Position numbers and translations under genes: made by a program. Under the pieces are notes generated by a model. That model was not told the origin of the DNA. It did no database searches and was given only the letters and a program-made list of their open reading frames with translations. A stretch of 64,000 nucleotides of DNA, taken from NCBI RefSeq assembly GCF_900102685.1, contig NZ_FMZA01000004.1, positions 124,001-188,000 on the forward strand, given 5' to 3'. The DNA is from Melghirimyces thermohalophilus (GTDB lineage: Bacteria > Bacillota > Bacilli > Thermoactinomycetales > DSM-45169). Below are positions 63,282 to 64,000 of this stretch, one piece after another. The stretch's first letter is position 1. Each line of letters opens with the position of its first letter.

Positions 63282-64000
63282 TTGGGCGAATCGTTCCGCC
63301 TGTTAAACCGGCACGGGGCCAAACTATGGTTTGCCTCCCTCGTGGCTGGATGGTGTGTCTTCTTTTTTCTGATGGTGCCGCAATTATGGATTGGATTTCT
63401 CTTGGGGCCCAAACTCTCCGTTCTGTTGGATCTCTTCAAAAACGTCTTGACACCTGATGGTACATCCGGGACCGTCAGCGGGCTGATTTCCGCGTTGATG
63501 CAGACAAGCGGCCCGATTGTCACCTACCTGACCGGCTTTACGCTGTTAGCCATCCTGGCCTTCGCCTTTTTCCACGCCGGCTTGATCGGAGCGGTTCAGG
63601 ATGCATCCCTAGACAATCAAGTCCGCGTCGGAAACTTCTTTATCTATGGGTTTAGACACCTTTTGCGTATGTTTGGGCTGAGTATGCTCCATTTGTTGAC
63701 CTTCGCCGTTTTGTTGGCCGCATGGGGGGGATTGTACTCGCTGCTGTCCCCCGTAACTGTTCTCACCATCATCTGGACGGTGATCGGCGCTATGTTGGGG
63801 CTTCTCCTCCTGCTGGCGATCACCTATTCACCAGTGGTGATGTTTGCGGAGAACATGGGCGTCTTTCGCTCCTTCGGGTATGGATGGCGGATCATCTTCG
63901 TCAAGTTTGGGCGCGCCTTGACCCATTTCTTGGGAGCGATAGTGGTGGCCGCCCTCAGTTGGACAGTGATCGCACTGGTCTCCGCATTCCCTTGGTTGAT
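63282..64000 (+). CDS. Polytopic membrane protein, N-terminal part (cut by window end)
   Basis: The frame is open from a TTG at 63282 (GGGGAGGGA 5 bases upstream) to the end of the window, about 239 residues. Five to six long hydrophobic segments (LWFASLVAGWCVFFFLMVPQ, YLTGFTLLAILAFAFF, LLTFAVLLAAW, LTIIWTVIGAMLGLLLLL) with short loops. No recognised family motif; could be a DUF-type membrane protein related to YciC/DUF975-like proteins. Divergent from uvrC. Confidence 0.8.
   Translation, partial: MGESFRLLNRHGAKLWFASLVAGWCVFFFLMVPQLWIGFLLGPKLSVLLDLFKNVLTPDGTSGTVSGLISALMQTSGPIVTYLTGFTLLAILAFAFFHAGLIGAVQDASLDNQVRVGNFFIYGFRHLLRMFGLSMLHLLTFAVLLAAWGGLYSLLSPVTVLTIIWTVIGAMLGLLLLLAITYSPVVMFAENMGVFRSFGYGWRIIFVKFGRALTHFLGAIVVAALSWTVIALVSAFPWL

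Noticed and set aside
1-64000. CRISPR array, prophage, rRNA operon or replication origin
   Set aside because: No regularly spaced repeats, phage structural genes, rRNA signatures or DnaA-box clusters were seen.

Overview
The window comes from an endospore-forming member of the Bacilli. Sporulation genes (lonB, spoVID, ysxE, gerM, gerE) sit in the order clpX-lonB-lon-engB-hemAXC(D)BL-spoVID-ysxE-valS on one side and rph-gerM-racE-marR-gerE-sdhCAB-lysC-uvrC on the other, which is the order known from Bacillus subtilis. The moderately high G+C, many TTG/GTG starts, a class I fumarase and a fused cobA-hemD gene suggest Thermoactinomycetaceae or a close relative; that family assignment is inference. 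Most genes are on the minus strand, so transcription mainly runs from high to low coordinates.

Layout. 1-5.4 kb: valS (partial, with a valine-type T-box leader), a small membrane ORF, ysxE, spoVID and hemL. 5.4-11.5 kb: a tetrapyrrole operon hemA-hemX-hemC-cobA/hemD-hemB-orf-hemL. 11.7-18.6 kb: an inserted block with an NMT1/SsuA-type ABC importer, a GAF-histidine kinase/NarL response regulator pair, an EamA transporter and a small membrane protein. 19.1-31 kb: ddl, engB, lon, lonB, a racemase-like gene with a FemABX gene, clpX and tig. 31.07-31.44 kb: a tRNA-Arg(UCU) interrupted by a group I intron. 31.5-36.7 kb: yfcE-like phosphodiesterase, rdgB, rph, gerM, racE, marR and gerE. 36.9-43.4 kb: an accessory block with an AblB-like acetyltransferase, a 670-residue protein with a papain-like Cys/His/Asn pattern, an ATP-grasp ligase, an HExxH protein and a zinc-ribbon protein. 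43.5-50.1 kb: class I fumarase, a DUF1002 exported protein and sdhCAB. 50.2-57.7 kb: metX with a SAM-I riboswitch, an LD-carboxypeptidase cassette flanked by a second, orphan copy of that riboswitch, then oppABCD without oppF. 58-64 kb: lysC with a lysine riboswitch, an SCP2-domain gene behind a FadR-type operator, tatA, mobA, uvrC and the start of a membrane protein.

The conserved genes supply heme/siroheme precursors, protein quality control, TCA-cycle steps (succinate to malate), methionine/lysine-family synthesis and spore formation. Four RNA switches (T-box, two SAM-I, one L-box) and a self-splicing intron make the window rich in structured RNA. The least explained parts are the intron-bearing tRNA gene, the duplicated SAM riboswitch around the LD-carboxypeptidase, and the AblB/ATP-grasp/Cys-hydrolase-like neighbourhood.
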